The notes below the pieces were generated by a model, which was given only the letters and a program-made list of their open reading frames with translations, was not told the DNA's origin and did not search any database. Below, piece by piece: positions 43,564 to 52,515 of a stretch of DNA of 53,926 nucleotides (position 1 is the first letter of the stretch; every line of letters begins with the position of its first letter). The DNA is taken from the NCBI GenBank assembly GCA_017620205.1, contig JAFZQX010000012.1, positions 1 through 53,926 of the forward strand, written 5' to 3'. The position numbers and the translations under genes are program-made. This DNA comes from Clostridia bacterium (lineage in GTDB: Bacteria; Bacillota; Clostridia; UMGS1883; UMGS1540).

Positions 43564-46194
43564 ATGTCAAACAAGTATGTTTACTTATTCAGCGAAGGTA
43601 ATGCCGGAATGAGAAATCTTCTCGGAGGAAAGGGTGCCAATCTTGCGGAAATGACAAGACTGGGTCTGCCTGTTCCCCAGGGTTTCACAATTTCAACGGA
43701 GGCCTGCACGCGTTATTATGACGACGGCAGAAAAATCAGCGATGATATTCAGGCTGAAATCCTCGAAAACATCACAAAGATGGAAGAAATCACCGGTAAA
43801 AAATTCGGTGATATGCAAAATCCCCTTTTGGTATCGGTCCGTTCCGGTGCGAGAGCGTCAATGCCCGGTATGATGGATACAATTTTGAATCTCGGTTTAA
43901 ACGAGCAGGTTGTTAACGTCATTGCCGAAAAATCGGGAAATCCCCGTTGGGCTTGGGACTGCTACAGAAGATTTATTCAGATGTATTCCGACGTTGTTAT
44001 GGAAGTCGGCAAAAAATACTTTGAGACTCTCATAGACAAAATGAAAGCTGAAAAAGGCGTTACACAGGATGTTGACCTTACCGCCGATGATTTAAAAGAG
44101 CTTGCGGATCAGTTTAAAGCCGAATATAAAGACAAAGTCGGCTCGGAATTCCCGACAGATCCCAAAGAGCAGCTCTTCGGCGCTATCAAAGCCGTTTTCC
44201 GTTCATGGGACAACCCCAGAGCTAACGTATACCGCCGTGATAACGATATTCCGTATTCATGGGGTACTGCCGTAAACGTTCAGATGATGGCGTTCGGCAA
44301 CATGGGCGACACATCCGGTACGGGCGTTGCGTTTACACGTGATCCCGCTACGGGCGAAAAACACCTTATGGGCGAATTCCTTATGAACGCACAGGGCGAA
44401 GACGTTGTTGCCGGCGTGCGTACTCCCCAGAAGATAGACCAGCTCAAAGAAGTTATGCCCGAAGTATACGAACAGTTCTTGGGCATCTGCAAAACTCTCG
44501 AAAATCACTACAGAGATATGCAGGATATGGAATTTACAATTGAGGACAAACACCTCTACATGCTTCAGACAAGAAACGGCAAAAGAACTGCTCAGGCAGC
44601 TCTCCGCATAGCTTGCGACCTTTTGGACGAAGGTATGATTTCCGAAGAAGAAGCCGTTTTGATGATAGACCCCAGAAACCTTGACACACTTTTGCATCCC
44701 CAGTTTGACGCGGCTGCTCTTAAAAAAGCAGAACCCGTTGCAAAAGCACTTGCAGCTTCTCCCGGCGCCGCTTGCGGTAAAATAGTATTTACTGCGGAAG
44801 ATGCTAAAGAGTGGGGCGCAAGAGGCGAGAAAGTAGTTCTCGTCAGACTTGAAACTTCTCCCGAAGATATTGAGGGTATGAAGGCTTCACAGGGTATCCT
44901 CACCGTTCGCGGCGGTATGACAAGCCACGCTGCCGTTGTTGCAAGAGGTATGGGTACATGCTGCGTATCGGGCTGCTCCGATATCCAGATGGATGAAGAA
45001 AACAAGAAATTCGTACTCGCCGGCAAAACATATGTAGAAGGCGACTTCATTTCAATAGACGGCTCAACAGGTAATATCTATGACGGCGTTATCCCGACTG
45101 TTGAAGCTACAATAAGCGGTAACTTTGACAAAATCATGAAGCTTGCCGACAAATTCAGAACAATGAAAGTAAGAACAAACGCTGATACTCCCGAGGACGC
45201 TAAGCGCGCAAGAGAGCTCGGAGCCGAGGGTATAGGTCTTTGCAGAACAGAGCATATGTTCTTTGAAGGCGACAGAATAGGCGCGTTCAGAGAAATGATC
45301 TGCTCCGATACGGTTGCTGAAAGAGAAGCGGCTCTTGACAAAATACTTCCGATACAGCAGAGCGACTTTGAAAAGCTTTATGAAGCACTTGAAGGAAACC
45401 CGGTTACAATCCGTTTCCTCGATCCTCCGCTTCATGAATTCGTTCCCACGGAAGAAGAAGATATAGAAGCTCTTGCTAAAACACAGGGCAAAACCGTTGC
45501 TGTTATCAAATCTATTATTAAATCACTTCATGAGTTTAACCCGATGATGGGGCACCGCGGCTGCCGTCTTTCGGTAACATACCCCGAAATCGCTAAGATG
45601 CAGACAAAAGCTGTTATCCGCGCGGCTATAAATGTTGACAAGGCTCATCCGGATTGGAATTTGGTTCCCGAAATCATGATTCCTCTCGTAGGCGACAAAG
45701 CAGAGCTCGCTTATGTTAAAAAGGTTGTTGTTGAAACTGCAGACGCTGAAATCAAAGCTGCAGGCTCAAGCCTTAAATACGAAGTAGGTACAATGATAGA
45801 AATTCCGAGAGCAGCGCTTCTGGCTGACGAAATCGCAAAAGAAGCTGACTTCTTCTGCTTCGGTACAAACGACTTGACGCAGATGACATACGGCTTCTCA
45901 AGAGACGATGCAGGCAAGTTCCTCGACGCTTACTATGACACAAAGATTTTTGAAAACGATCCGTTCTCAAAACTCGACCAATTAGGCGTCGGCAAACTTA
46001 TGGAATTTGCAATCAAACTCGGTAAAGGCGCAAACTCCGCGCTCCACGTTGGTATCTGCGGCGAACATGGCGGCGACCCGACAAGCGTTGAGTTCTGCAA
46101 CAAACTCGGTCTTGACTATGTATCCTGCTCACCGTTCCGCGTTCCGATTGCGCGCCTCGCTGCTGCACAGGCTGCAATCAAACAGTCAAAATAA
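43564..46194 (+). CDS. ppdK: Pyruvate, phosphate dikinase
   Basis: An 876-residue enzyme that interconverts pyruvate, ATP and phosphate with PEP, AMP and diphosphate. In Clostridia it often replaces pyruvate kinase or feeds gluconeogenesis. The order is nucleotide-binding domain, phospho-His domain and PEP/pyruvate barrel. The catalytic histidine is His455 (GGMTSHAAV), exactly the number in the Clostridium symbiosum enzyme, which supports ATG 43564 over the TTG two codons earlier. The pyruvate-side Cys832 (CGEHGGDP) and GTNDLTQM are intact. GGAGG lies nine bases before the ATG. The 139-base divergent gap upstream has only a weak promoter candidate (TTGATA with TATTTG). Confidence 0.96.
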   Translation: MSNKYVYLFSEGNAGMRNLLGGKGANLAEMTRLGLPVPQGFTISTEACTRYYDDGRKISDDIQAEILENITKMEEITGKKFGDMQNPLLVSVRSGARASMPGMMDTILNLGLNEQVVNVIAEKSGNPRWAWDCYRRFIQMYSDVVMEVGKKYFETLIDKMKAEKGVTQDVDLTADDLKELADQFKAEYKDKVGSEFPTDPKEQLFGAIKAVFRSWDNPRANVYRRDNDIPYSWGTAVNVQMMAFGNMGDTSGTGVAFTRDPATGEKHLMGEFLMNAQGEDVVAGVRTPQKIDQLKEVMPEVYEQFLGICKTLENHYRDMQDMEFTIEDKHLYMLQTRNGKRTAQAALRIACDLLDEGMISEEEAVLMIDPRNLDTLLHPQFDAAALKKAEPVAKALAASPGAACGKIVFTAEDAKEWGARGEKVVLVRLETSPEDIEGMKASQGILTVRGGMTSHAAVVARGMGTCCVSGCSDIQMDEENKKFVLAGKTYVEGDFISIDGSTGNIYDGVIPTVEATISGNFDKIMKLADKFRTMKVRTNADTPEDAKRARELGAEGIGLCRTEHMFFEGDRIGAFREMICSDTVAEREAALDKILPIQQSDFEKLYEALEGNPVTIRFLDPPLHEFVPTEEEDIEALAKTQGKTVAVIKSIIKSLHEFNPMMGHRGCRLSVTYPEIAKMQTKAVIRAAINVDKAHPDWNLVPEIMIPLVGDKAELAYVKKVVVETADAEIKAAGSSLKYEVGTMIEIPRAALLADEIAKEADFFCFGTNDLTQMTYGFSRDDAGKFLDAYYDTKIFENDPFSKLDQLGVGKLMEFAIKLGKGANSALHVGICGEHGGDPTSVEFCNKLGLDYVSCSPFRVPIARLAAAQAAIKQSK

Positions 46195-46210
46195 TTGAAT
46201 TTTAAATTAG

Positions 46211-46243
46211 AAGGGCGCTGAGCATATCAGGCGCCCTTTTGTT
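46211..46243 (+). terminator. Terminator of ppdK
   Basis: AAGGGCGC (46211-46218) pairs with GCGCCCTT (46231-46238), then TTGTTTT. Confidence 0.85.
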
Positions 46244-46256
46244 TTGAGGTGTTAAC

Positions 46257-48143
46257 ATGAAAAAATCAGCTTTTAGAATATTTGCGTTACTGCTCGCGGC
46301 GGTAATTATAAGCGCTTATGCGGCAACTGCCGTTTTTGCGGAAAGCACATGGGTCAGAATAGGAACGTTTGAGGACAGAGACGAGCGCGGCACTATTCAA
46401 ATTTTCCTTGTAAGGGACGGAGAAACCGATGAGGTTAATTTTCAGGGCGCGTGGGTTCCGGAAGGTGTCCAAATTATCGCAAAGGCAACGCCGAATAAAG
46501 GGTATAAGTTTGCCCAGTGGCTTGTGACAAACAATCCAACGGGTGATGATTATACGGTAATGTCAAAAGACGCGGAAGTGACGTTTGAAACGCCTGAAAA
46601 AGAAACATATTTATATGCGCGCTTTGATGAGGACGTTGCAGAGCCTAAAGTAATAAATAAGCTTGAATTTGACGTTGAGTATCCAACGGCAGGAAGAGAT
46701 ATTGAGGAAAAAGTAACGGCAACGGAAGGTATCAAGGCGAGCGTCAGATGGTTTAAAGTAAACGACATCGGCAATGCGACGGAACTTGATAAAGACAATA
46801 TCGCAAGGGAAGGACAGCGCTACAAACCCTGGATATTCTTTGAAACGGAATACGGATATAAACTGTCCGAGTATGTAAAAACGGCAACGGTAAACGGCGA
46901 GAGTACAGATATTAAACAAACAAGCTATTATAACTATGCAATATACGGCGCTTCGCCGCAGAAAGCGAAAGACGCGTCAAAGGTTAATTCTGTTTCGTTT
47001 GAAAACTTCACTGCTCCGAAAAACGGCGCGGTATACAAACCCGATGTAAAACTCTCTGACGATACCGCAGGCGAAATAGTCAGTCAAAAATATATAATGT
47101 ATAAAAAGGATTTAACGGGGACCGTAGCTTCTGTCGGCGACAATATAGGTCTTGAAATAGGAGTGAAGCTTACAAGCGGCACATTTGACAAAAATGTCAA
47201 GGGCTATTTGGGCGGTGAGGAAAGCTACAGCGCGGAACTTTTAAGCGATACGCAGTGTGTTTTCGGCTGGAGCATTAAGGTTGAGTATCCCGAAAGCATT
47301 AAGATAAAATCGCAGTCACCCGAAACCATTGAATATACTAAGGGCGAAGATGTAAAACTCTTTGTAAACGCAGACGGCGCCGATGAATATCAGTGGTGCA
47401 TGTATGAAGAAAAACACGGAGGCGCAAAAACATTTTACGCGCCAAACCCGGTAAAAGGCGCGCAAAATGCGGAATACGTAATAGAAAACGCGGACGAAAC
47501 GTATGACGGTAAGGAATTTCGATGCACGCTTAAAAATGACGAAGGCGAGCTGTATACAGAAAGAATAAAGCTAAAACTTACAGACGGCAAGAAGGACGGC
47601 AAAAAAGTTGAGTGGCTTGACGCGTCCGATTGGGCGGAGGAAGAACTCAAAAAGGCTCAAAGCATGGACCTTATACCCGAAATCTTTTCACACAAAGACC
47701 TTACAAGAAAGATAACAAGACTTGAGTTTGCGCATGTTGCCGTAAAGCTTTATGAAAGTGTTATGGGCAAAACGTCAGCTCCTGCCGCAAATCCTTTTAC
47801 GGATACGGACGATACAGAGGTTTTGAAAGCGTATAATATCGGCATAACTCTCGGCACTTCCGATACAACGTTTTCGCCGGACGAATATATAACGCGCGAG
47901 CAGATGGCGACAATGCTTTGCCGTGCGCTTTCCGAAACCGGGATGCATATATCGGTAAATCTTGACGGAGTAGAAAAATTCAGCGATGACGGCATAATGC
48001 ACGATTGGGGCAGAGAAGCTATATACTTTATGTCGGAAAACGGTATTATACTCGGAATGGGCGACGGCACTTTCGGCGTTTTGGAAAACGCTACGAGAGA
48101 ACAGGCGATTCTCATAACCGTGAGAATCGCAGAAAAGCTTTAA
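46257..48143 (+). CDS. SLH-anchored surface protein with Ig-like domains
   Basis: A 628-residue exported protein. Signal peptide 1-28 (ending VFA). Residues about 30-125 form a repeat-like beta domain (GVQIIAKATPNKGYKFAQW, similar to the Listeria-Bacteroides/InlB B repeat class). Beta-rich segments follow to about 440, one with an Ig-like DGADEYQWCMY. Three SLH repeats close the protein (about 458-508, 514-566 and 570-628; FTDTDDTEVLKAYNIGI and TREQMATMLCRAL), the reverse arrangement of the SLH protein at the left end. It has no clear promoter, so transcription may start within the 60-base gap or read through from ppdK. Confidence 0.85.
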   Translation: MKKSAFRIFALLLAAVIISAYAATAVFAESTWVRIGTFEDRDERGTIQIFLVRDGETDEVNFQGAWVPEGVQIIAKATPNKGYKFAQWLVTNNPTGDDYTVMSKDAEVTFETPEKETYLYARFDEDVAEPKVINKLEFDVEYPTAGRDIEEKVTATEGIKASVRWFKVNDIGNATELDKDNIAREGQRYKPWIFFETEYGYKLSEYVKTATVNGESTDIKQTSYYNYAIYGASPQKAKDASKVNSVSFENFTAPKNGAVYKPDVKLSDDTAGEIVSQKYIMYKKDLTGTVASVGDNIGLEIGVKLTSGTFDKNVKGYLGGEESYSAELLSDTQCVFGWSIKVEYPESIKIKSQSPETIEYTKGEDVKLFVNADGADEYQWCMYEEKHGGAKTFYAPNPVKGAQNAEYVIENADETYDGKEFRCTLKNDEGELYTERIKLKLTDGKKDGKKVEWLDASDWAEEELKKAQSMDLIPEIFSHKDLTRKITRLEFAHVAVKLYESVMGKTSAPAANPFTDTDDTEVLKAYNIGITLGTSDTTFSPDEYITREQMATMLCRALSETGMHISVNLDGVEKFSDDGIMHDWGREAIYFMSENGIILGMGDGTFGVLENATREQAILITVRIAEKL

Positions 48144-48155
48144 GGAGGTGCGCGA

Positions 48156-48941
48156 ATGGCAAGTATTTTGGATAACCAAAAACAGTTTCATTTACTGATT
48201 GATGAAAATGATATAGGAAAATACGTCATTTTGTGCGGCGATCCCGGAAGGGTGGAAAAAATAGCTGCGCATTTTGAAAACGCAGAAAGGGTTTCGCAAA
48301 ACAGAGAGTACACCGTTTATACGGGATATCTTGACGGCGTAAAAATATCCGCCGCTTCAACCGGCATTGGCGGTCCGTCCGCGGCTATATGCGTTGAAGA
48401 GCTTGCACGCTGCGGCGCGCATACGTTTATAAGAGTCGGCACAAGCGGCGGTATGAGAGAAGACGTTATGGGCGGAGACCTATGCATAGCGTCCGCGGCG
48501 GTACGCGACGACGGCACAAGCCGTGAATATATGCCGCTTTCATATCCTGCGGCGGCTGATTTTGAAGTTGTAAAAGCCCTTGCGGAAGCGGCTGACGAAA
48601 TGTGCGATAAAACCGCGGGCAACAATTACCATGTAGGCGTAATCCAGAGCAAGGATTCCTTTTACGGCGAAACAAACCCCGAAACCATGGCAGTATCGGA
48701 TATGCTCAAAGAAAAATGGAACGCATATCTAAAACTCGGCTGTCTCGCCTCCGAAATGGAGTGCGCCGCGATATTCTCGGCAGCGCTTACGCGCGGAGTG
48801 CGCGCGGGCGGAATGGTTTTGGCTATCTGGAACGTCGAAAGGACAGCTAAAGGACTTGAAAGTCCTGTTGTGCTTGATACGGAAAAAGCCGTTAAGTGTA
48901 CGGTTGAGGCAATGAGAAAGCTGATTAAAAAAGATAAATAA
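48156..48941 (+). CDS. udp: Uridine phosphorylase
   Basis: A 261-residue nucleoside phosphorylase that splits uridine into uracil and ribose 1-phosphate for salvage. CGDPGRVEKIA is the phosphate loop, STGIGGPSAAI and RVGTSGGM the next blocks, and ASEMECAAIF the nucleoside site with the family Glu. AAGGAGGTG precedes the ATG by a good distance. It starts 12 bases after the SLH gene and may be co-transcribed with it, an odd pairing by function. Confidence 0.92.
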   Translation: MASILDNQKQFHLLIDENDIGKYVILCGDPGRVEKIAAHFENAERVSQNREYTVYTGYLDGVKISAASTGIGGPSAAICVEELARCGAHTFIRVGTSGGMREDVMGGDLCIASAAVRDDGTSREYMPLSYPAAADFEVVKALAEAADEMCDKTAGNNYHVGVIQSKDSFYGETNPETMAVSDMLKEKWNAYLKLGCLASEMECAAIFSAALTRGVRAGGMVLAIWNVERTAKGLESPVVLDTEKAVKCTVEAMRKLIKKDK

Positions 48942-48951
48942 TAAAAGAATG

Positions 48952-48988
48952 AAAAAAACGAAACGTAAAATTACGTTTCGTTTTTTTC
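48952..48988. terminator. Bidirectional terminator between udp and the second murA
   Basis: AAAAAACGAAACGT pairs with ACGTTTCGTTTTTT around a short AAAATT loop. The murA stop codon lies in the loop. Confidence 0.9.
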
Positions 48989-50221
48989 TATATTTGCTCC
49001 GAGCGCACGGAGCTTTTCGGGAAAATCCTCATAGCCGCGTTCTATATGTTCGATTTCTGAAACCTCCGTTTCGCCGCTTGCGGCAAGACCTGCCAAAGTC
49101 AAAGCCGCGCCTGCACGCAAATCGGTGGCTTTTACATTCGCGCCCGTAAGCCGTCCGCCGCGGATAACGGCGCTTCTGCCATCCGTTTTAATATCTGCGC
49201 CCATGCGGCAAAGCTCATCTATATGCAAAAACCGGTTTTCAAAAACGGTTTCTGTTATTATGCCCGTACCGGGCACAGTTGACAGAAGCGCGCAAAACTG
49301 TGCCTGCATATCGGTGGGAAAGCCGGGATACGGAAGAGTCTTTATGCTGCAGCTTGACATGCGTCTCCCGCAGTCAACCGAAATCTCGTTTGTACCTTCG
49401 GAAATTTCCGCACCCATCTCGCAAAGCTTTGCGGAGAACGGCCGTAAATGTGAAGGCGACACGCCGCATAGAGTTATTTTGCCGTTTGTCATCGCTGCGG
49501 CTGTCATAAATGTTCCTGCTTCTATTCTGTCGGGAATGATTTTGTGATTGCAGGAGTGCAGAGAATACGTTCCTTCTATTAAGATTTTATCACTGCCGGC
49601 ACCGGAGATTTTTGCCCCCATTTTGCGAAGCATTGCGGCAAGGTCTGATATTTCCGGTTCTGCGGCGGCATTTTCTATAACCGTTTTGCCGTCCGCGAGC
49701 GTTGCCGCCATCATTATATTCTCTGTTGCGCCTACGCTCGGAAAGTCAAGATATATATCCGCGCCCGAAAGACGTGGAGCAGAAACAGAGACAAAGCCGT
49801 GACTTACCGTTATATCGGCTCCCATCGCGGCAAAGCCTTTAAGGTGCAGATCAATAGGTCTGCTGCCGATGCTGCATCCGCCGGGAAGAGGTATTTTTGC
49901 TCTTTTGTACTTTGCAAGCAGAGGCCCCATAAAAAGGCTTGATGCGCGAAGCCTCCCGCAAAGTTCCTGCGGTGCGGTAATGCGTTTTATGTTTGGTGTT
50001 ATTTCAAAAACGCCTTTTTTGGTATTTTGTATATCCGCGCCCAAAAAAGACACAATATCAGTCATAACAGATATGTCCGAAAGGTTCGGTATTCTTGACA
50101 ACGTGCATGTATCATCCGTCAAAAGAGTGGCTGCTATTGCCGGCAGCGCCGCGTTTTTTGCGCCGCTTACCGTTATTCTTCCGCATAATGGATCCGATTT
50201 TTTCACATAATAAAAAGACAA
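48971..50221 (-). CDS. murA: UDP-GlcNAc 1-carboxyvinyltransferase (second copy)
   Basis: A 416-residue MurA paralogue, the same deduced length as the copy in the dcw cluster. The catalytic Cys is kept in PLPGGCSIGSRPIDLH; PYPGFPTDMQAQF is the C-terminal block. Firmicutes often carry two MurA enzymes (MurAA, MurAB). I take the TTG at 50221, six bases after AAAGGTG; a GTG at 50230 lies inside that site. It stands apart from other wall genes. Confidence 0.9.
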   Translation of the reverse strand: MSFYYVKKSDPLCGRITVSGAKNAALPAIAATLLTDDTCTLSRIPNLSDISVMTDIVSFLGADIQNTKKGVFEITPNIKRITAPQELCGRLRASSLFMGPLLAKYKRAKIPLPGGCSIGSRPIDLHLKGFAAMGADITVSHGFVSVSAPRLSGADIYLDFPSVGATENIMMAATLADGKTVIENAAAEPEISDLAAMLRKMGAKISGAGSDKILIEGTYSLHSCNHKIIPDRIEAGTFMTAAAMTNGKITLCGVSPSHLRPFSAKLCEMGAEISEGTNEISVDCGRRMSSCSIKTLPYPGFPTDMQAQFCALLSTVPGTGIITETVFENRFLHIDELCRMGADIKTDGRSAVIRGGRLTGANVKATDLRAGAALTLAGLAASGETEVSEIEHIERGYEDFPEKLRALGANIEKNET

Positions 50222-50280
50222 TGACATCACCTTTTATATCATTGCCTTTTATATAATTTTATATACTTTATCTGCTGTAA

Positions 50281-51120
50281 CTATTCTTGGAATTTACTTA
50301 TATAATAAGATTTTGTGACTTCTTTTTCGGCTTCGTAAGAGCTTCTGACCTCATCAACAAGGCCGGTGCTTTGATTTGCTTCGTTTAAAACGGCTGTAAG
50401 TTCGTCTAAAACAGCGTTAACTTCCGCGTCACATTCATCCTCCAAATCGGCAGCTCTGTCAAGCGCGTCGGCACCAATACGCCATTTTGTCGATTCCTGC
50501 TTGCGTTCCTCTTTCGGCAGACTTTTAAATTCTGCTCTTGCATCAGCTTCAATGCCGGCGAGGTCGCTTGTAAACTGTGATTTTAAAACATACATTTTGC
50601 CGAGCAGGCGGGCAACTTTTTCTTTTGTGGGATCCTCTTCCTGCTTGCCGGCAATAGCTGTATTATTCTGAGACGGGGAAGCGGATGCCGTTAAAGCGGA
50701 GCCGTTTTGTTGCGAAGATCCTGAATCAGTCGTATTGTTTGAGTTGTTATTTGCCGGCGTTACCGTTGAAGTACCGTTGTTATCAGTGGTAACGGGCGTG
50801 TCCGAGGGCGATGCGCCGGGCTGTGCAAGGTCCGTATATCCAAGTATAAGATTTATAGCTTCTTCTTCGGTAAGTTCGCCGCTTTTAAGCATTTCCGATT
50901 CTTCTTCCGAAAGCGGACGTATTTCGTCTATACCATAATCTTTCGCCGCCTGTTTTGCACGCTCGTCAATTTTCTCTTTTTCTTTTAATATGTCCTCGGT
51001 TGACATTGTCATACCCTTATACAGAATCTTGATTCTGTCTTTGTGAATATATGAGAATATTCCCGCTGTCACAAGCAGGACAAGCAATATGCCGATAAGA
51101 ACTATCTGCCATTTTTTCAT
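50281..51120 (-). CDS. Membrane-anchored protein with Ser/Thr/Asn-rich linker
   Basis: A 279-residue protein of unknown function. One membrane segment lies at about residues 5-24 (WQIVLIGILLVLLVTAGIF), then an acidic helical region (50-95), a low-complexity linker rich in S, T, N, P and Q (about 100-160), and a long charged helix (170-279). The layout fits a surface stalk or spore-membrane protein. The ATG at 51120 follows AAAGGA; an in-frame start at 51150 has no ribosome site. It lies 59 bases ahead of murA on the same strand and may share a message with it. Confidence 0.65.
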   Translation of the reverse strand: MKKWQIVLIGILLVLLVTAGIFSYIHKDRIKILYKGMTMSTEDILKEKEKIDERAKQAAKDYGIDEIRPLSEEESEMLKSGELTEEEAINLILGYTDLAQPGASPSDTPVTTDNNGTSTVTPANNNSNNTTDSGSSQQNGSALTASASPSQNNTAIAGKQEEDPTKEKVARLLGKMYVLKSQFTSDLAGIEADARAEFKSLPKEERKQESTKWRIGADALDRAADLEDECDAEVNAVLDELTAVLNEANQSTGLVDEVRSSYEAEKEVTKSYYISKFQE

Positions 51121-51218
51121 ATCAACGCATCCTTTCAAAAAATGGTCCAACAGTTAAAATACTTCATCGCTAAATTATATCATAAAACAGCGTGATTTTC
51201 AATATTTATTTTAAACAC

Positions 51219-51247
51219 TTGAAAACCTACTAAGTTTATGGTATTAT
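51219..51247 (+). promoter_or_regulatory. Promoter of the Rrf2 gene
   Basis: TTGAAA (51219-51224), 17 nt, TATTAT (51242-51247). Confidence 0.7.
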
Positions 51248-51280
51248 AGTAATATAAGAATATTAACAGAGGTGTTGAAA

Positions 51281-51718
51281 ATGAAAATATCAACAAAAGG
51301 CAGATACGCATTAAGAATGCTTTTGGATCTTGCGGAAAATGCTGACGGCAGCTTTGTGTCGCTGAAAGAAATTTCGGAAAGGCAGAATATTTCAAAAAAG
51401 TATTTAGAGCAGATTGTACCCGTGCTGCACAGGTCAAATATTCTTATAACGGGCAGAGGATACCAAGGCGGATACAAGCTCTCTAAATCGCCCGATAAAT
51501 ATAAAGTAGGGGATATACTGAGGCTGACGGAAGGGAGCCTTGCGCCCGTTGCGTGCCTTGAACAGGCGGAAAACACTTGCGAGAGAAGCGCAGACTGCAT
51601 AACGCTGCCGCTGTGGAAAGGTCTTTATAAAGTAATAAACGAATACTTAGACGGCATAACGCTCCAGGATATCATAGACAGCCGAAAAAGGCTTGATTCC
51701 GACAGTTATATTATTTAA
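51281..51718 (+). CDS. Rrf2 family transcriptional regulator (IscR-like)
   Basis: A 145-residue regulator. The N-terminal winged helix (MKISTKGRYALRMLLDLAE, then ISKKYLEQIVPVLHRSNIL) is typical of Rrf2. Three cysteines, C-x7-C-x5-C within VACLEQAENTCERSADC, probably bind a [2Fe-2S] cluster, as in IscR where the spacing is C-x5-C-x5-C. It may sense iron-sulfur or redox state. No cysteine desulfurase or Suf/Isc gene follows, so the target is elsewhere or the gene itself. ATG 51281 lies six bases after AGAGGTG. Confidence 0.88.
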   Translation: MKISTKGRYALRMLLDLAENADGSFVSLKEISERQNISKKYLEQIVPVLHRSNILITGRGYQGGYKLSKSPDKYKVGDILRLTEGSLAPVACLEQAENTCERSADCITLPLWKGLYKVINEYLDGITLQDIIDSRKRLDSDSYII

Positions 51719-52218
51719 ATATCAAAATAGTTTGTTTTTTCAAATACTTTTATAAGGAAAACGGCTATTACAAGACTTACTGCGCCCTGAAGCGCATTTA
51801 CCGGGATATTCACGAGGGAAGGTGTAAATCCGTACAGAAAGCCTTCAAATATATAATAGCCCGAAACCATTAATATTTCCGAAAGCAAACCGCTTGTTAT
51901 TCTTGAAACAACGCGGTTTGTTTTTTTGTTTAAAGCTTTAAATGTTAAAAATGCCAAAACAGCCATAAAACCCTTAACGGCAAATGTTACCGGTGCGTAT
52001 AAAGCGTATCCCGAGAAAACATCGGCAAGGGCAGAGCCTATAGCAGCCGAGAAAAATCCGTAAAAAGGAGAAAGAAGCCAGCCCGAAAGCAATACGATAC
52101 TGTCTCCTATATTAAAATAGCCTTTGAGAGGAGACGGTATTTTTATAAGCATTGTAGCTACGCAGCAAAGTGCCGCCAGCATTGATGCAAGAACTGTTTT
52201 TTGAGTGGTTGTTTTCAT
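51715..52218 (-). CDS. ECF transporter substrate-binding (S) component
   Basis: A 167-residue polytopic membrane protein with about six segments. The N-terminal Lys/Thr stretch followed by ASMLAALCCVATM fits the A-x-x-x-A helix that contacts EcfT. FNIGDSIVLLSGWLLSP and GSALADVFSGYALYAPVTFAVKG are S-component blocks. It captures a vitamin or cofactor and uses shared EcfAA'T units encoded elsewhere. The ligand cannot be told, and no riboswitch is found in its short leader. Its stop overlaps the Rrf2 stop by four bases on the opposite strand. Confidence 0.8.
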   Translation of the reverse strand: MKTTTQKTVLASMLAALCCVATMLIKIPSPLKGYFNIGDSIVLLSGWLLSPFYGFFSAAIGSALADVFSGYALYAPVTFAVKGFMAVLAFLTFKALNKKTNRVVSRITSGLLSEILMVSGYYIFEGFLYGFTPSLVNIPVNALQGAVSLVIAVFLIKVFEKTNYFDI

Positions 52219-52249
52219 ATTAATACCCTCTTTAAATGAAATTTGCTTT

Positions 52250-52278
52250 AGTATATCACAGATTGCCTATCGGGTCAA
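52250..52278 (-). promoter_or_regulatory. Promoter of the ECF S component
   Basis: Minus strand: TTGACC (52273-52278), 17 nt, TATACT (52250-52255). AAAGAGGG lies before the start. Confidence 0.7.
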
Positions 52279-52336
52279 TAGGTTTTTGGCATTTTGCACA
52301 GTTTTTTTAATACGGCAAAATCGTATTTAGTTTGCT

Positions 52337-52366
52337 AAAGCCCTTGAAAACGGGCTTTTGTGTTTT
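52337..52366. terminator. Terminator-like hairpin in a divergent gap
   Basis: AAAGCCC (52337-52343) pairs with GGGCTTT (52352-52358), then TTGTGTTTT. No gene precedes it on the plus strand. The surrounding gap (52219-52515) otherwise holds only the two divergent promoters. Confidence 0.5.
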
Positions 52367-52435
52367 ATGCTTTTTGTTCGTAATTGGTGAAAAGAGCAAA
52401 AATTCACAAAAGATACATAATATATGTATATTCTA

Positions 52436-52464
52436 TTTACAAGATGTAAAATTTGTGTTAAAAT
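52436..52464 (+). promoter_or_regulatory. Promoter of the large secreted protein
   Basis: TTTACA (52436-52441), 17 nt, TAAAAT (52459-52464) with TG one base before the -10 element. Confidence 0.6.
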
Positions 52465-52515
52465 GTTATGGTAAACAAAAATGGCACAATAGTGCAAAGA
52501 AAGGGAGAATGAAAA

